Assembly (NCBI GenBank): GCA_902806085.1
Contig: CADCVH010000037.1
Span: 1-40,825, forward strand
Length of the DNA: 40,825 bases
Direction of reading: 5' to 3'
From: an uncultured Rubrobacteraceae bacterium
Lineage (GTDB): Bacteria; Actinomycetota; Rubrobacteria; Rubrobacterales; Rubrobacteraceae
Shown: piece after piece, positions 8,233 through 16,217 of the stretch
Numbering within the stretch: the first letter of the stretch is position 1
How the letters are laid out: each line of letters opens with the position of its first letter
The notes under the pieces: generated by a model
Databases searched by the model: none
What the model was told of the DNA's origin: nothing
The model's input: the letters and a program-made list of their open reading frames with translations, nothing else
Position numbers and translations under genes: made by a program

Positions 8233-9477
8233 GTGTGGAAGAGCGCCGATAAGAGGGGTTGGCAGCGCGGTGGGGTCTTGCGCTTGCTGGTGTTTGCCGG
8301 GATTCTGGTGGCGACCGCGGCCTTGGCGTTCTACGCGGGACGGTCTCAGAGCCCGGCGGCTCTGGGGGAGAGGGACCGGGAGAGCCTGGATCTCTACGCC
8401 GAGGCGCTCGACGTCGTTCGGGACGATTACGTGGACCAGGGGGCCATCGACCCCGAGAAGTTGACGTACGGGGCCATCGAGGGGATGCTGGACACCCTGG
8501 GCGACAAGGGCCACACGCGCTTTCTGACCCCGGAGGAGCGCGAGCAGAACCAGGAGGGGCTCTCCGGGACCTACGTCGGCATCGGGATCCAGTTGGAGGC
8601 CCGCGGGGACGACGTGGTCGTCACGGCCCCCATAGAGGGCTCGCCGGCGGAGGAGGCCGGCGTCGAATCGGGGGACGTGGTGGTCGGCGTGGACGGCGAG
8701 AGCGTGCGCGGCGAGGAGATCTCGGGGATCGTCTCGAAGGTCAAGGGGACGGAGGGGACGAGCGTGGAGTTGACCGTCTCGCGGGACGGCGACGAGCGGG
8801 CCTTCGACCTGCGGCGCGAGGAGATAGACTCGTCCGTCGTCACCTGGGCCCGTATCCCCGGCACCGACGTGGCCCACGTTCTCCTGTCGTCCTTCTCCGA
8901 CGACGCCGCGAAGGAGCTTCGGAAGGCCTTCGAGGAGGCGGAGGCCGCTGGCGCCAGGCGCTTCGTGCTCGACCTTCGGGACAACCCGGGTGGTAGGTTG
9001 GACCAGGCGGTCGAGGTGGCGGGCTTCTTCCTGGAGCCGGACAGCATCGCCTACGTCCGAAAAGACGCCTCCGGCGGGCGCGAGCCCGTCGAGGTCGAGG
9101 GCGAGCCGGGCCTGACCGACGCGCCGCTGGTCGTGCTCGTCAACTACGGATCGGCGTCGAGCTCCGAGATCGTCGCCGGCGCCCTCAGGGATAACGACCG
9201 CGCCACCGTCGTGGGGCAGACCACCGTCGGAACGGGGACCGTCCTCTCCGAGTTCGAGCTGGACGACGGCTCCTCCATCCTGCTCGGCGTCGCCGAGTGG
9301 CTGACGCCCGACGGGGACTTTATCCGGGAGACCGGCATCGAACCCGACGTGAAGGTCACCCAGGAAGAGGGGGACGAGCCCGTCTCGCCAACCGACCTTC
9401 GGAAGCTCTCCCGGGAAAAGGCCTTCGAGAGGGACGCGCAGCTACGCTCCGCCTTCGAAGAGCTCCCCGCCCGTTAG
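8233..9477 (+). CDS. S41 family C-terminal processing peptidase homologue, catalytic Lys replaced by Thr
   Basis: A 414-residue CtpA/CtpB-like protein. An N-terminal membrane anchor (residues ~14-35) places the rest outside the membrane. A PDZ domain spans about residues 105-195, followed by the S41 fold. The nucleophile region NYGSASSSE contains Ser309 at the position of the catalytic serine. The canonical motif FGKGTVQ, which supplies the general-base lysine 25 residues later, reads VGTGTVL here, so residue 334 is Thr and the following Gln is Leu. CtpA-like proteins cleave protein C-termini outside the membrane. With Lys and Gln gone, this protein is either inactive, uses another base, or belongs to a variant subfamily. 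It stands alone, with its own -10 element. Confidence 0.85.
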   Translation: MWKSADKRGWQRGGVLRLLVFAGILVATAALAFYAGRSQSPAALGERDRESLDLYAEALDVVRDDYVDQGAIDPEKLTYGAIEGMLDTLGDKGHTRFLTPEEREQNQEGLSGTYVGIGIQLEARGDDVVVTAPIEGSPAEEAGVESGDVVVGVDGESVRGEEISGIVSKVKGTEGTSVELTVSRDGDERAFDLRREEIDSSVVTWARIPGTDVAHVLLSSFSDDAAKELRKAFEEAEAAGARRFVLDLRDNPGGRLDQAVEVAGFFLEPDSIAYVRKDASGGREPVEVEGEPGLTDAPLVVLVNYGSASSSEIVAGALRDNDRATVVGQTTVGTGTVLSEFELDDGSSILLGVAEWLTPDGDFIRETGIEPDVKVTQEEGDEPVSPTDLRKLSREKAFERDAQLRSAFEELPAR

Positions 9478-9607
9478 TCCGGGCCCACCCGGAGGGGCAC
9501 CTCGTGCGAGGAAGACCTCAATGACCTTCGGCTTTTGGGGCCGCCGGCCGACGGGCGTGTGAGCCCGTGGTGCATGAAAACACCGCAACCGCAAAGCCCA
9601 TCTAAGG

Positions 9608-9613
9608 TAGTAT
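9608..9613 (+). promoter_or_regulatory. Possible -10 element before a small membrane protein gene
   Basis: TAGTAT lies 56 nt upstream of the GTG at 9670. No convincing -35 hexamer accompanies it. The call depends only on position and similarity to TATAAT. Confidence 0.25.
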
Positions 9614-9669
9614 GGGGGCAGTCGGGACTTCGGCCCCGCTGCCTCTATACGCGCGAGAAAGGGCGTCAA

Positions 9670-9840
9670 GTGAGCATCGCCATCGTATCCCTGATACTAC
9701 TGGTCCCGTTGGCGATCCTCGGGATCATAATATTCGCCGTGATCTCCGGACAGGCCACCAGACGCAACGAGAACCGTCCGGAGGGTGAGGGCAGCGACGA
9801 AACCAGGCCCGGCGAGCGGGGCCCCGGGGGGGAAGAGTAG
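9670..9840 (+). CDS. Small single-pass membrane protein, unknown function
   Basis: A 56-residue protein: about 27 hydrophobic residues at the N-terminus (IVSLILLVPLAILGIIIFAV) form one membrane helix, followed by a hydrophilic tail rich in Arg, Glu and Gly. I do not recognise a family. The frame is open further upstream, but a GTG at 9670 has AAAGGG about 6 nt before it, and everything upstream is low-complexity and Pro/Arg-rich. It resembles the short membrane proteins found in many actinobacteria. It may be an independent unit; the S41 peptidase gene ends 192 nt earlier. Confidence 0.5.
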   Translation: MSIAIVSLILLVPLAILGIIIFAVISGQATRRNENRPEGEGSDETRPGERGPGGEE

Positions 9841-9883
9841 CACGCCCCCCGCGGAAGGCTCGTAACCCCCGGCCGTTTCGGCG

Positions 9884-10212
9884 GCGACCGCTGATCTCGT
9901 AGACGTTGCCGTCCGGGCGTTGGACCGGGCCCGGAAACCCTACGCCGTAGCCTCCATGCTGGCGCGTGCCGCTTCCCCGTCGCCCACCCGGAAGCCCACG
10001 ATGGGCCCGGCGCCGAAGAAGGAGTGGAACTCGTTCTCGGCACGCCAGATCTCCATCCCGGTGCCGTCGGAAAACACGAAGCCGACCACGTCGCGCTCCG
10101 TGCGGGACGCCCCCAGGCCCATCACCCCACGGAAGAACCGCACGGACTCTTCGAACCTTTCCGTGCGGATGCCAAGCCACCCGGGCCCCTCGACCCTCGC
10201 GTACCCTTTTTC
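9884..10212 (-). pseudogene. Decayed VOC (glyoxalase/bleomycin-resistance) family gene
   Basis: Read on the minus strand, the sequence gives GYARVEGPGWLGIRTERFEE and then FFRGVMGLGASRTERDVVGF, a typical VOC N-terminal half. The frame ends at a TAG (9940-9942) after MEATA. The family C-terminal ending resumes in another frame as GFPGPVQRPDGNVYEIS at about 9943-9890. No ATG, GTG or TTG is in frame before the conserved N-terminus. The usual segment between PVQR and PDGNVYEI, normally about ten residues, appears missing. Lost start, frameshift and internal deletion together indicate a dead gene. It lies directly behind the sigma factor gene's terminator. Confidence 0.65.
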
Positions 10213-10217
10213 GGGTG

Positions 10218-10239
10218 AAACAAAAGGGCCACGCGGCCC
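10218..10239 (-). terminator. Rho-independent terminator of the sigma factor gene
   Basis: On the minus strand GGGCC, loop GCGT, GGCCC is followed by TTTTGTTT. It lies 20 nt after the stop codon of the sigma factor gene. Confidence 0.7.
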
Positions 10240-10258
10240 GATCCCGAAAACCCGAAGC

Positions 10259-11353
10259 TTAATCCAGCAGGTCCCGCAGCCCCGCGGCGTGGGGGCTGCT
10301 CTTTATCTTGGCCAGGGCGGTGAGCTGGATCTGGCGTATTCGCTCGCGGGTTACGTCGAAGCGTTCGCCGACCTCTTCGAGGGTCTTGGGCTGGCCGCCG
10401 GTCAGGCCGAAGCGGTACTCCAGCACCATGCGCTCGCGTTCGGGGAGGGTGCTAAGGGCCTCGCGCATCCGCGCTTTTAGAAGCGAGGATTTGGCGAGGT
10501 CGTGGGGGGATTCGGAGTCCTCATCGGCTATAAAGTCGCCGAGCTCCGAGGAGTGGTCCTCGCCGACGGGGGTCTCCAGGGAGATGGAGCGGCGGGAGAC
10601 GCGGCGGATGCGCACGATCTCCTCGGCGTCGACCTCCATGATGGTGCCGACCTCTTCGTCGGTCGGGTCGCGGTTGAGCTGGGAGGCGAGGCTGCGCTGG
10701 ACGCGGTAGTACTTGTTTATCTTCTCGACCATGTGGACGGGCACCCGGATGGTGCGGCCCTTGTCCGCGATGGCGCGGGTCACGGCCTGCCTTATCCACC
10801 ACGTGGCGTACGTCGAGAACTTGAAGCCCTTGCGGTGGTTGAACTTCTCGACAGCCCGCATGAGGCCTATGTTCCCCTCCTGGATCAGGTCCAGCAGGGA
10901 GACGCCCCTGCCCGCGTATTTCTTGGCTATGGAGACGACGAGCCTGAGGTTAGCCTTGGTAAGGTGCGCCTTGGCCCGCCGGTCCCCGCGCTCTATGCGC
11001 CGGGCGAGGTAGACTTCTTGCGCCTTGGTCAGGAGTGGCGTTTTTCCGATCTCGTCGAGGTACATCTGGACGGCATCGCCGGTGTAGCGGCTCTTCAGGT
11101 CGCCCTCCAGTACCTCTTCGACAAGCTGGGCATCTTCATCCTCTTGCAGCGTCTCGGTGAGGAAGCCCGCGTCCACCACCTCGACGCCGTGTTCCCGGAG
11201 AAGGCCGTAGACCTGTTGTATCTCGTCGGTCGAGAGGTCCACTTCCTGGAGCAGTTCGAGCACCTCGTTGGACTCCAGGGTACCGGTCTCCCGGCCGGCT
11301 TCGAAAAGCTCCTGTATCTCCTCTATGTCCCGCAGATCGCGTTGTGGCTGCAA
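10259..11353 (-). CDS. sigA: RNA polymerase sigma factor, primary (RpoD/SigA) type
   Basis: A 364-residue sigma-70 protein that directs core RNA polymerase to promoters. Region 1.1-like sequence ([19 protein letters not shown]) is at the N-terminus. Region 1.2 ([17 protein letters not shown]), region 2 ([16 protein letters not shown] ... [20 protein letters not shown]), region 3 ([15 protein letters not shown]) and region 4.2 ([17 protein letters not shown]) follow in order. The frame extends 24 codons further, but a promoter lies inside that extension, and TTG at 11353 is preceded by GGAGAGAG. I therefore chose TTG. The short N-terminus compared with RpoD of proteobacteria is normal for actinobacteria and Firmicutes. 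It is monocistronic, with its own promoter and terminator. A second group 2 sigma factor cannot be excluded. Confidence 0.92.
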   Translation of the reverse strand: MQPQRDLRDIEEIQELFEAGRETGTLESNEVLELLQEVDLSTDEIQQVYGLLREHGVEVVDAGFLTETLQEDEDAQLVEEVLEGDLKSRYTGDAVQMYLDEIGKTPLLTKAQEVYLARRIERGDRRAKAHLTKANLRLVVSIAKKYAGRGVSLLDLIQEGNIGLMRAVEKFNHRKGFKFSTYATWWIRQAVTRAIADKGRTIRVPVHMVEKINKYYRVQRSLASQLNRDPTDEEVGTIMEVDAEEIVRIRRVSRRSISLETPVGEDHSSELGDFIADEDSESPHDLAKSSLLKARMREALSTLPERERMVLEYRFGLTGGQPKTLEEVGERFDVTRERIRQIQLTALAKIKSSPHAAGLRDLLD

Positions 11354-11404
11354 GAAAACTCTCTCCGGAGATTTGAGGTTGAAACCCTTCCGTAGCCCAC
11401 ACGT

Positions 11405-11432
11405 AATATAACTTAAAAAGGTCATTAATCAA
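11405..11432 (-). promoter_or_regulatory. Promoter of the sigma factor gene
   Basis: On the minus strand TTGATT (11432-11427) and TATATT (11410-11405) are separated by 16 nt. The predicted start of transcription is about 45 nt before the TTG at 11353. The promoter excludes the ATG at 11425 as a usable start. Confidence 0.65.
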
Positions 11433-11435
11433 TTT

Positions 11436-11455
11436 GGGGTCCCCGCGGGGACCCC
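11436..11455. repeat. Perfect 20-bp palindrome beside the sigma factor promoter
   Basis: The half-site is GGGGTCCCCG and its exact reverse complement follows with no spacer. It lies 3 nt upstream of the sigma factor's -35 hexamer and about 30 nt before the divergent DUF697 gene. It could be an operator or an RNA hairpin in the leader of the divergent gene. Confidence 0.75.
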
Positions 11456-11485
11456 GCCCGTTGGGCCACGGAGGAGGACGCGCTT

Positions 11486-12235
11486 ATGATGGGCTTGAGG
11501 AACCTTTACAAGGTATTCAACGAGACGCGCAAGGCGAGCCGGGAGCGGGCGACGCTCGCGGTGGTGGGGGATTCCTTCCGAACGGGGGAGCTCGCCGACC
11601 TTCTGGGGGCGCAGCGGAACATGAGGAAGGCCGAGGTGATCCTGACCGTCTCGGACGACACGCTCTCCCTCTCCGGCAAGGCCGTGGAGGCCCCGGGCGA
11701 GATACCGCTGCCGCCCCCGGGGGCGGCGACGGCCGACGAGCTCGCGCCGCGACTCGTGAAGGCGCTTGACGAGGAGTACCTGGTGCCGCTGGCGAAGGCG
11801 TACCCGGCCATCCGGCGGGCGGCGGGCGAGGAGATCATCCGCAAGAACGCCCGCCAGAACGCGGTGGTGGGGCTCTTGCCCGTCCCGGGCGCGGACATGC
11901 CTGTGATGACGGCGAACCAGGCGAGGATGGTCCTTCACCTGGCCGCCGCCTACGGGGAGGAGTTGTCGCTGCAGCGGGCCCGGGAGCTTGTCGGGGTGCT
12001 GGCCGCGGGGTTCGGGTTGCGGGCTCTGACGCGGCAGGTCGTGAAGGTCGTCCCGGTTGGGGGTTGGGTCGCGGGGGCGGCCATCGGGTACGCGGGCACG
12101 GTGGCGATGGGCCGGTCCACGATGCTGTACTTCGAGCGCGGCGGGCAGAAGGTCGGGCAGGCCGAGATGGAGGAGATCCAACGCCGCGCCACCGAGGAGG
12201 CGAAGTCCTTCGTCTCCCGCTTCAGGCGCCGCTAG
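11486..12235 (+). CDS. DUF697 domain membrane-associated protein
   Basis: A 249-residue protein. The C-terminal half (about residues 118-225) matches DUF697, with GLLPVPGADMPVMTANQARMV, then Tyr/Gly-rich segments and two hydrophobic stretches near VVPVGGWVAGAAIGYAGTVA. DUF697 often follows an Era/YcjX-like GTPase domain; no GTPase motif is present here, and the first 110 residues look helical and charged with a Pro-rich linker (EIPLPPPG). GAGGAGG is 8 nt before the ATG at 11486; an ATG directly follows. It is transcribed divergently from the sigma factor. Function is unknown. Confidence 0.75.
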   Translation: MMGLRNLYKVFNETRKASRERATLAVVGDSFRTGELADLLGAQRNMRKAEVILTVSDDTLSLSGKAVEAPGEIPLPPPGAATADELAPRLVKALDEEYLVPLAKAYPAIRRAAGEEIIRKNARQNAVVGLLPVPGADMPVMTANQARMVLHLAAAYGEELSLQRARELVGVLAAGFGLRALTRQVVKVVPVGGWVAGAAIGYAGTVAMGRSTMLYFERGGQKVGQAEMEEIQRRATEEAKSFVSRFRRR

Positions 12236-12260
12236 CGTAAGCGGCGGGAGAACGCGCCGC

Positions 12261-12273
12261 TATAATCGGCCGC
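12261..12273 (+). promoter_or_regulatory. -10 element and probable leaderless start of the PLD-like gene
   Basis: A perfect TATAAT (12261-12266) is 7 nt before the ATG at 12274, and no Shine-Dalgarno sequence fits between. It lies just after the DUF697 stop. The -35 region is poor. Confidence 0.55.
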
Positions 12274-13530
12274 ATGGATCTCTCTTTGGGACGGACCTTC
12301 TCCGAGTTGCGGAGGATCGGGCTCAGGCTCTTCCTGGCCCTGACGGCGGCCCAGGCGGCCATCGTCGCCGTGCTGGTGGCGATGGGGCAGTTGCGCAAGT
12401 ACCGGGCGGGCCCCCAGGGCGGTTTCCCCTGGGAGGACCAGCCGGAGGTCTCGCTGGAGGGGGGCGACAGGCTCAAGCTCTACCCGTACGGCGTCCAGCT
12501 CTACGACGCCATGATAGAAGACATCCGCAACGCGAAGAAGAACGTCTACGTCGGCACCTTCATCTGGAAGGGGGACGAGGTCGGGAGGCGCTTCGTGGAG
12601 GCGCTCGCCGAGAAGGCCCGCGAGGGGGTCAACGTGTGCGTGATCTTCGACGGCCTCGCCAACGTCTTCGTCTCGTCGGAGTTCAAGGACTTCCCCGAAG
12701 AGATAAACACGCTCCACTTCAGGCCCATCTGGGGGCCGGAGAACCTCGTCAACCCGCGCAACATCTTCCGGTACCACAAGCACATCATGAGCGTGGACGG
12801 GGAGATCGGCTACGTCGGCGGCTACAATATCGGCTCGCTGTACGCGGAGGGCTGGCGGGACACCCATATCCGCATCGATGGGCCCGACGCCCGCGAGATC
12901 GAGAACGACATCGTGGACTTCTGGAACGACCACCGTACCCCGGGCCTCCCGGAGCTTGAGGCCGGCGGGGAGCGGGCCTGGAGCCCGGCCACCAGGTTTC
13001 ACAGGAACGACCCGTACATGAGGATGTTTCCCATCCGGACGGTGTACATCGAGGCGATAGACCGGGCCAACAAACACGTCTACCTCACCCACGCCTACTT
13101 TATCCCCGACAGGGCCATGCGCGCCGGCCTCGTGGACGCGGCGAAGAGGGGGGTGGACGTGCAGATACTCGTGCCCGAGAACTCCAACCACGTCACGGCG
13201 GACTGGCTGGCGCGGCGCCACTTCTGGGAGCTTCTGGAGGCGGGCGTCAGGATCTTCCTGTACAAGCACATCATGATCCACTCAAAGACCGCGACGATAG
13301 ACGGCGTATGGTCCACGGTTGGCACGGCGAACATCGACCGCTACAGCCTGCTCGGCAACTACGAGACGAACCTCGAGGTCTACAGCGAGGACCTCGCCGA
13401 CCAAATGGAGAGGATGTTCGAGCTCGACAAGACGAACGCGCGCGAGATCACCCTCGAAGAATGGGAGCGCCGCCCCCTACCGGCGAAGGTCGTCGAACGC
13501 GTCCTGGCCTCCTTGAGCCCCCTGGTGTAG
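12274..13530 (+). CDS. Phospholipase D-like protein, cardiolipin synthase type
   Basis: A 418-residue PLD-superfamily protein with an N-terminal membrane helix (residues ~14-40) and two HKD modules. The second motif, HSKTATID (His336, Lys338, Asp343), is intact and followed by GTANID. The first, YHKHIMSVDG (His168, His170, Asp175), has His where HxKxxxxD needs Lys, although a Lys sits between. Cardiolipin synthases of this type condense phosphatidylglycerol molecules at the membrane. Other PLD activities cannot be excluded. The gene is not in an operon with its neighbours, judging by its own TATAAT. Confidence 0.82.
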   Translation: MDLSLGRTFSELRRIGLRLFLALTAAQAAIVAVLVAMGQLRKYRAGPQGGFPWEDQPEVSLEGGDRLKLYPYGVQLYDAMIEDIRNAKKNVYVGTFIWKGDEVGRRFVEALAEKAREGVNVCVIFDGLANVFVSSEFKDFPEEINTLHFRPIWGPENLVNPRNIFRYHKHIMSVDGEIGYVGGYNIGSLYAEGWRDTHIRIDGPDAREIENDIVDFWNDHRTPGLPELEAGGERAWSPATRFHRNDPYMRMFPIRTVYIEAIDRANKHVYLTHAYFIPDRAMRAGLVDAAKRGVDVQILVPENSNHVTADWLARRHFWELLEAGVRIFLYKHIMIHSKTATIDGVWSTVGTANIDRYSLLGNYETNLEVYSEDLADQMERMFELDKTNAREITLEEWERRPLPAKVVERVLASLSPLV

Positions 13531-13554
13531 AGCTGGGAACTAATCTTCTCTCTG

Positions 13555-13560
13555 TATAAT
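13555..13560 (+). promoter_or_regulatory. -10 element of the recJ gene
   Basis: TATAAT lies 43 nt before the recJ TTG. Its context CTCTGTATAATG is identical over 12 nt to that at the tatD promoter (17538). A -35 hexamer is not evident. Confidence 0.5.
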
Positions 13561-13603
13561 GACGATGATTCGGGGTCGGGTTTTCTTATTGGCGGAGGGC
13601 TGA

Positions 13604-15259
13604 TTGGCGCGCTGGCGGTTTCTTGAGCCGGACGAGGGGGTGGTGGAGGATCTCGCGCGGACGGCGGAGGTCGACCGCCTCTGCGCCCGCGTTCTAGCGA
13701 ATCGGGGCGTGCCGCCCGAGGGCGCGTCCGCTTTTCTCGCCCCTTCCCTGAAGTCCATCGGGACGCCGGAGGAGGACCCGTGGGGGGTTGGGGCCCGTCG
13801 GGTTGCTAAGGCCATCAAGGCCGGCGAGCGCATCGGGGTCTTCGGCGACTACGACACGGACGGCCTGACCTCGGCGGCCGTGCTGTACCTGGCGCTCTCG
13901 AACTACACAGAGAACGTGGTCGTCGCCCTCCCGACCCGGCAGACGGGCTACAGCCTGCGGGAGCCCTACGTGCGCGATCTGTTCGCGGAGGGTGTGGACC
14001 TGCTCGTCACGGCTGACTGCGGCATCTCCAACCGGCGGGAGGTGGCACTGGCGAACGACCTCGGGATGGAGGTAGTCGTGACGGACCACCACATCCCGCC
14101 CGAGGACCCACCCGACTCGGCCGTCGCCGTCCTCGACCCGAAGCTCTGGGACCCGGAAGACCCTTTGGCCGGGGTGGGGGTGGCCTGGAAGTTCGCCTGG
14201 GCCGTCGCCCGCGAGCTCGGGGACGCGGAGGGCAAGAAGAGGCTGGGACGACTGCTTGACCTCGTCTCCGTGGGGACCGTCGTGGACATAGCGCCGCTCG
14301 TCGGGGACAACCGGGCGCTGGCGATGATGGGCCTCAGGCACATAAACCGGGGGCTCGCGGGGGGCATCGCCAGGCCAGGCATCGAGGCGCTCGTGAAGGT
14401 GGCGGGGGTGCGCGGGGAGCTCAACGAGGAGGACCTCGGGTGGAAGCTCGGGCCCAGGCTCAACTCCATCGGCAGGATCAAGAACCCCCGCCCCGCCCTC
14501 GACCTCCTGCTTACGAAAGACCCCAAAGAGGCGAACCGCATCGCCTGGGAGCTCAACCAGCTGAACTCCGAGCGCCAGCGCCGGACCCGCTACGCCGTCG
14601 AGCGGGCGATGGAGGAGGTCGACCCGGATCAGGACTTCAAGGTGGTCGTCACCGACGAGAGCGGCGGGCTCGCGGGTCTCGTCGCGGGCCGCGTTGCGGG
14701 GGCGACGGGGAGGCCGGCGGCGATCCTGCACAGGAGGGCGGACGGGTCCTACGGCGGCTCCGCCCGGGCGGGGGAGACGGACGTGGACCTCTACGGCGCC
14801 CTGTACTCCGTCAGGCACCTGATGGGGGACTGGGGCGGCCACCGCAAGGCCGCCGGGCTCTCCGTAAGGCCGGGGAGGTTCGACGAGTTCGTCGCGGGCC
14901 TGAACGAGGCGGTGCGGGCGCAGCAAACCGAGGACCCTGAGGTCTTCGTGCCGGCGCTCGAGGTGGACGCGGAGATAGAGCTGGGCAAGGTGCATAACGG
15001 CCTTCTCGACTGGCACGAGAAGTTGGCACCCTTCGGGAGCGGCAACCACAGGCCCGTCTTCGCGAGCGAGGGCTTGCGGATCGGGGGCATGAGGCAGCTC
15101 TGGGAGGGCATGAACCTCGTGAGCCTCGCGGGCGGCGTGAAGGCCAGGATGGCCGGCGACGCCGACGGTTTGCCGGAGGGGCCGTTCGACGCGGCGTACA
15201 CCGTATCGCGCAGCCGGTACTCGGGGCAGGCGGAGCTAGAGATACTAGACGTGGGGTGA
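13604..15259 (+). CDS. recJ: Single-stranded-DNA-specific exonuclease RecJ
   Basis: A 551-residue DHH-superfamily 5'-3' exonuclease acting in recombination and mismatch repair. The N-terminal metal motif GDYDTDG is at 81-87, ADCGI follows, and the DHH motif at 161-163 lies in VVTDHHIP. The DHHA1 domain begins around residue 340, with Gly-rich SYGGSARAGETDVDLY and the conserved GGHRKAAG. The C-terminal OB-type domain contains LAPFGSGNHRPVFA. The TTG at 13604 is preceded by GGAGGG. Length is slightly below E. coli RecJ. The next gene starts 4 nt after the stop, so recJ, the ROK kinase and rsmI appear co-transcribed. Confidence 0.92.
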   Translation: MARWRFLEPDEGVVEDLARTAEVDRLCARVLANRGVPPEGASAFLAPSLKSIGTPEEDPWGVGARRVAKAIKAGERIGVFGDYDTDGLTSAAVLYLALSNYTENVVVALPTRQTGYSLREPYVRDLFAEGVDLLVTADCGISNRREVALANDLGMEVVVTDHHIPPEDPPDSAVAVLDPKLWDPEDPLAGVGVAWKFAWAVARELGDAEGKKRLGRLLDLVSVGTVVDIAPLVGDNRALAMMGLRHINRGLAGGIARPGIEALVKVAGVRGELNEEDLGWKLGPRLNSIGRIKNPRPALDLLLTKDPKEANRIAWELNQLNSERQRRTRYAVERAMEEVDPDQDFKVVVTDESGGLAGLVAGRVAGATGRPAAILHRRADGSYGGSARAGETDVDLYGALYSVRHLMGDWGGHRKAAGLSVRPGRFDEFVAGLNEAVRAQQTEDPEVFVPALEVDAEIELGKVHNGLLDWHEKLAPFGSGNHRPVFASEGLRIGGMRQLWEGMNLVSLAGGVKARMAGDADGLPEGPFDAAYTVSRSRYSGQAELEILDVG

Positions 15260-15263
15260 GGGT

Positions 15264-16214
15264 TTGAACGCCGTCGGGGTTGACGTGGGGGGGACCAAGA
15301 TCGCCGCCGGCGTCGTCTCCCCGGCGGGCGAGATCCTCGCGGAGGCCCGCCACCCGACGCCGCACTCGCCGGAGAAGCTCGTCGAGGTGATAGTCCGGGC
15401 CATAGGGGAGGTCCGGGACGGCAACGAGGTCGACGGGGTGTGCCTCGCCGTGCCCGGCTTCGTCCTGGCCCCGGAGGACAGGGTCGTTTTTTCGCCGAAC
15501 CTGCGGGCGATCGAGGGCATCCCGCTCAAGGAGAAGATAGGGCCGGAGATCGGGCTCCCGCTCATTATCGAGAACGACGCGAACGCGGCGGCGTGGGGGG
15601 AGTTCCGGTTCGGGGCCGGCAGCGAGGTGGACCATCTGATCTTTCTCACCCTCGGGACGGGGATCGGGGGCGGCGTCATCTCGCACGGCGTGCTCCTGCG
15701 CGGCGCCCAGGGCTCGGGCGGCGAGCTCGGCCACGTCACCGTACACGCCACCGGGCCCCGCTGCGCCTGCGGCAACCGCGGCTGCCTCGAAGCCCTCGCC
15801 TCCGGCACCGCCATAGGCCGCCGCGCGAGGGAGGCGGCCGTCGAGAACCCGGGCTCCGCGCTCGGTCGCCTGGCCGCGCGGCGCAAGGTGCTCGGGGAGG
15901 ACGTCACCGAGCTCGCGCGGGACGGGGACGGGGTGGCGTTATCCGTGCTCGAAGAGACGGGGAGGTGGCTCGGTATAGGCCTCGCGGGCTTCGTCAACAT
16001 CTTCAACCCCGAGGTGGCCGCCGTAGGGGGCGGGGCGATGGAGGCGGGGGACCTGATCCTGGCCCCGGCCCGCCGCGAGTTGCGCCTCCGGGCCCGCCCC
16101 CCGTCGCGCGACCTGGTCGAGGTGCAGGCCGCCACCCTGGGGCCGGCGTCCGGCGTCCTCGGCGCCGCCGCCCTCGCCCGGAACGCCGACGGCCAGTACG
16201 CGCTCGGCGACTAG
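15264..16214 (+). CDS. ROK family sugar kinase (glucokinase type)
   Basis: A 316-residue ROK protein expected to phosphorylate a hexose, probably glucose, with ATP. The phosphate loop GVDVGGTKIAAGVV is at the N-terminus. The sugar-binding and catalytic segment ENDANAAAWGE, the LGTGIGGG loop, and the ROK zinc motif CACGNRGCLEALASG follow. The TTG start at 15264 has GAGGGT close upstream. It sits 4 nt after recJ and 4 nt before rsmI. ROK members also include N-acetylglucosamine and mannose kinases and repressors; there is no N-terminal helix-turn-helix, so a repressor is excluded. Confidence 0.88.
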   Translation: MNAVGVDVGGTKIAAGVVSPAGEILAEARHPTPHSPEKLVEVIVRAIGEVRDGNEVDGVCLAVPGFVLAPEDRVVFSPNLRAIEGIPLKEKIGPEIGLPLIIENDANAAAWGEFRFGAGSEVDHLIFLTLGTGIGGGVISHGVLLRGAQGSGGELGHVTVHATGPRCACGNRGCLEALASGTAIGRRAREAAVENPGSALGRLAARRKVLGEDVTELARDGDGVALSVLEETGRWLGIGLAGFVNIFNPEVAAVGGGAMEAGDLILAPARRELRLRARPPSRDLVEVQAATLGPASGVLGAAALARNADGQYALGD

Positions 16215-16217
16215 CCC

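Noticed and set aside
9535-9669. Longer version of the small membrane protein starting at 9535
   Set aside because: The added residues are low-complexity and a Shine-Dalgarno sequence supports GTG 9670.
11354-11425. ATG at 11425 as start of the sigma factor
   Set aside because: The -35 and -10 elements lie on that segment, and TTG 11353 has a better ribosome site.
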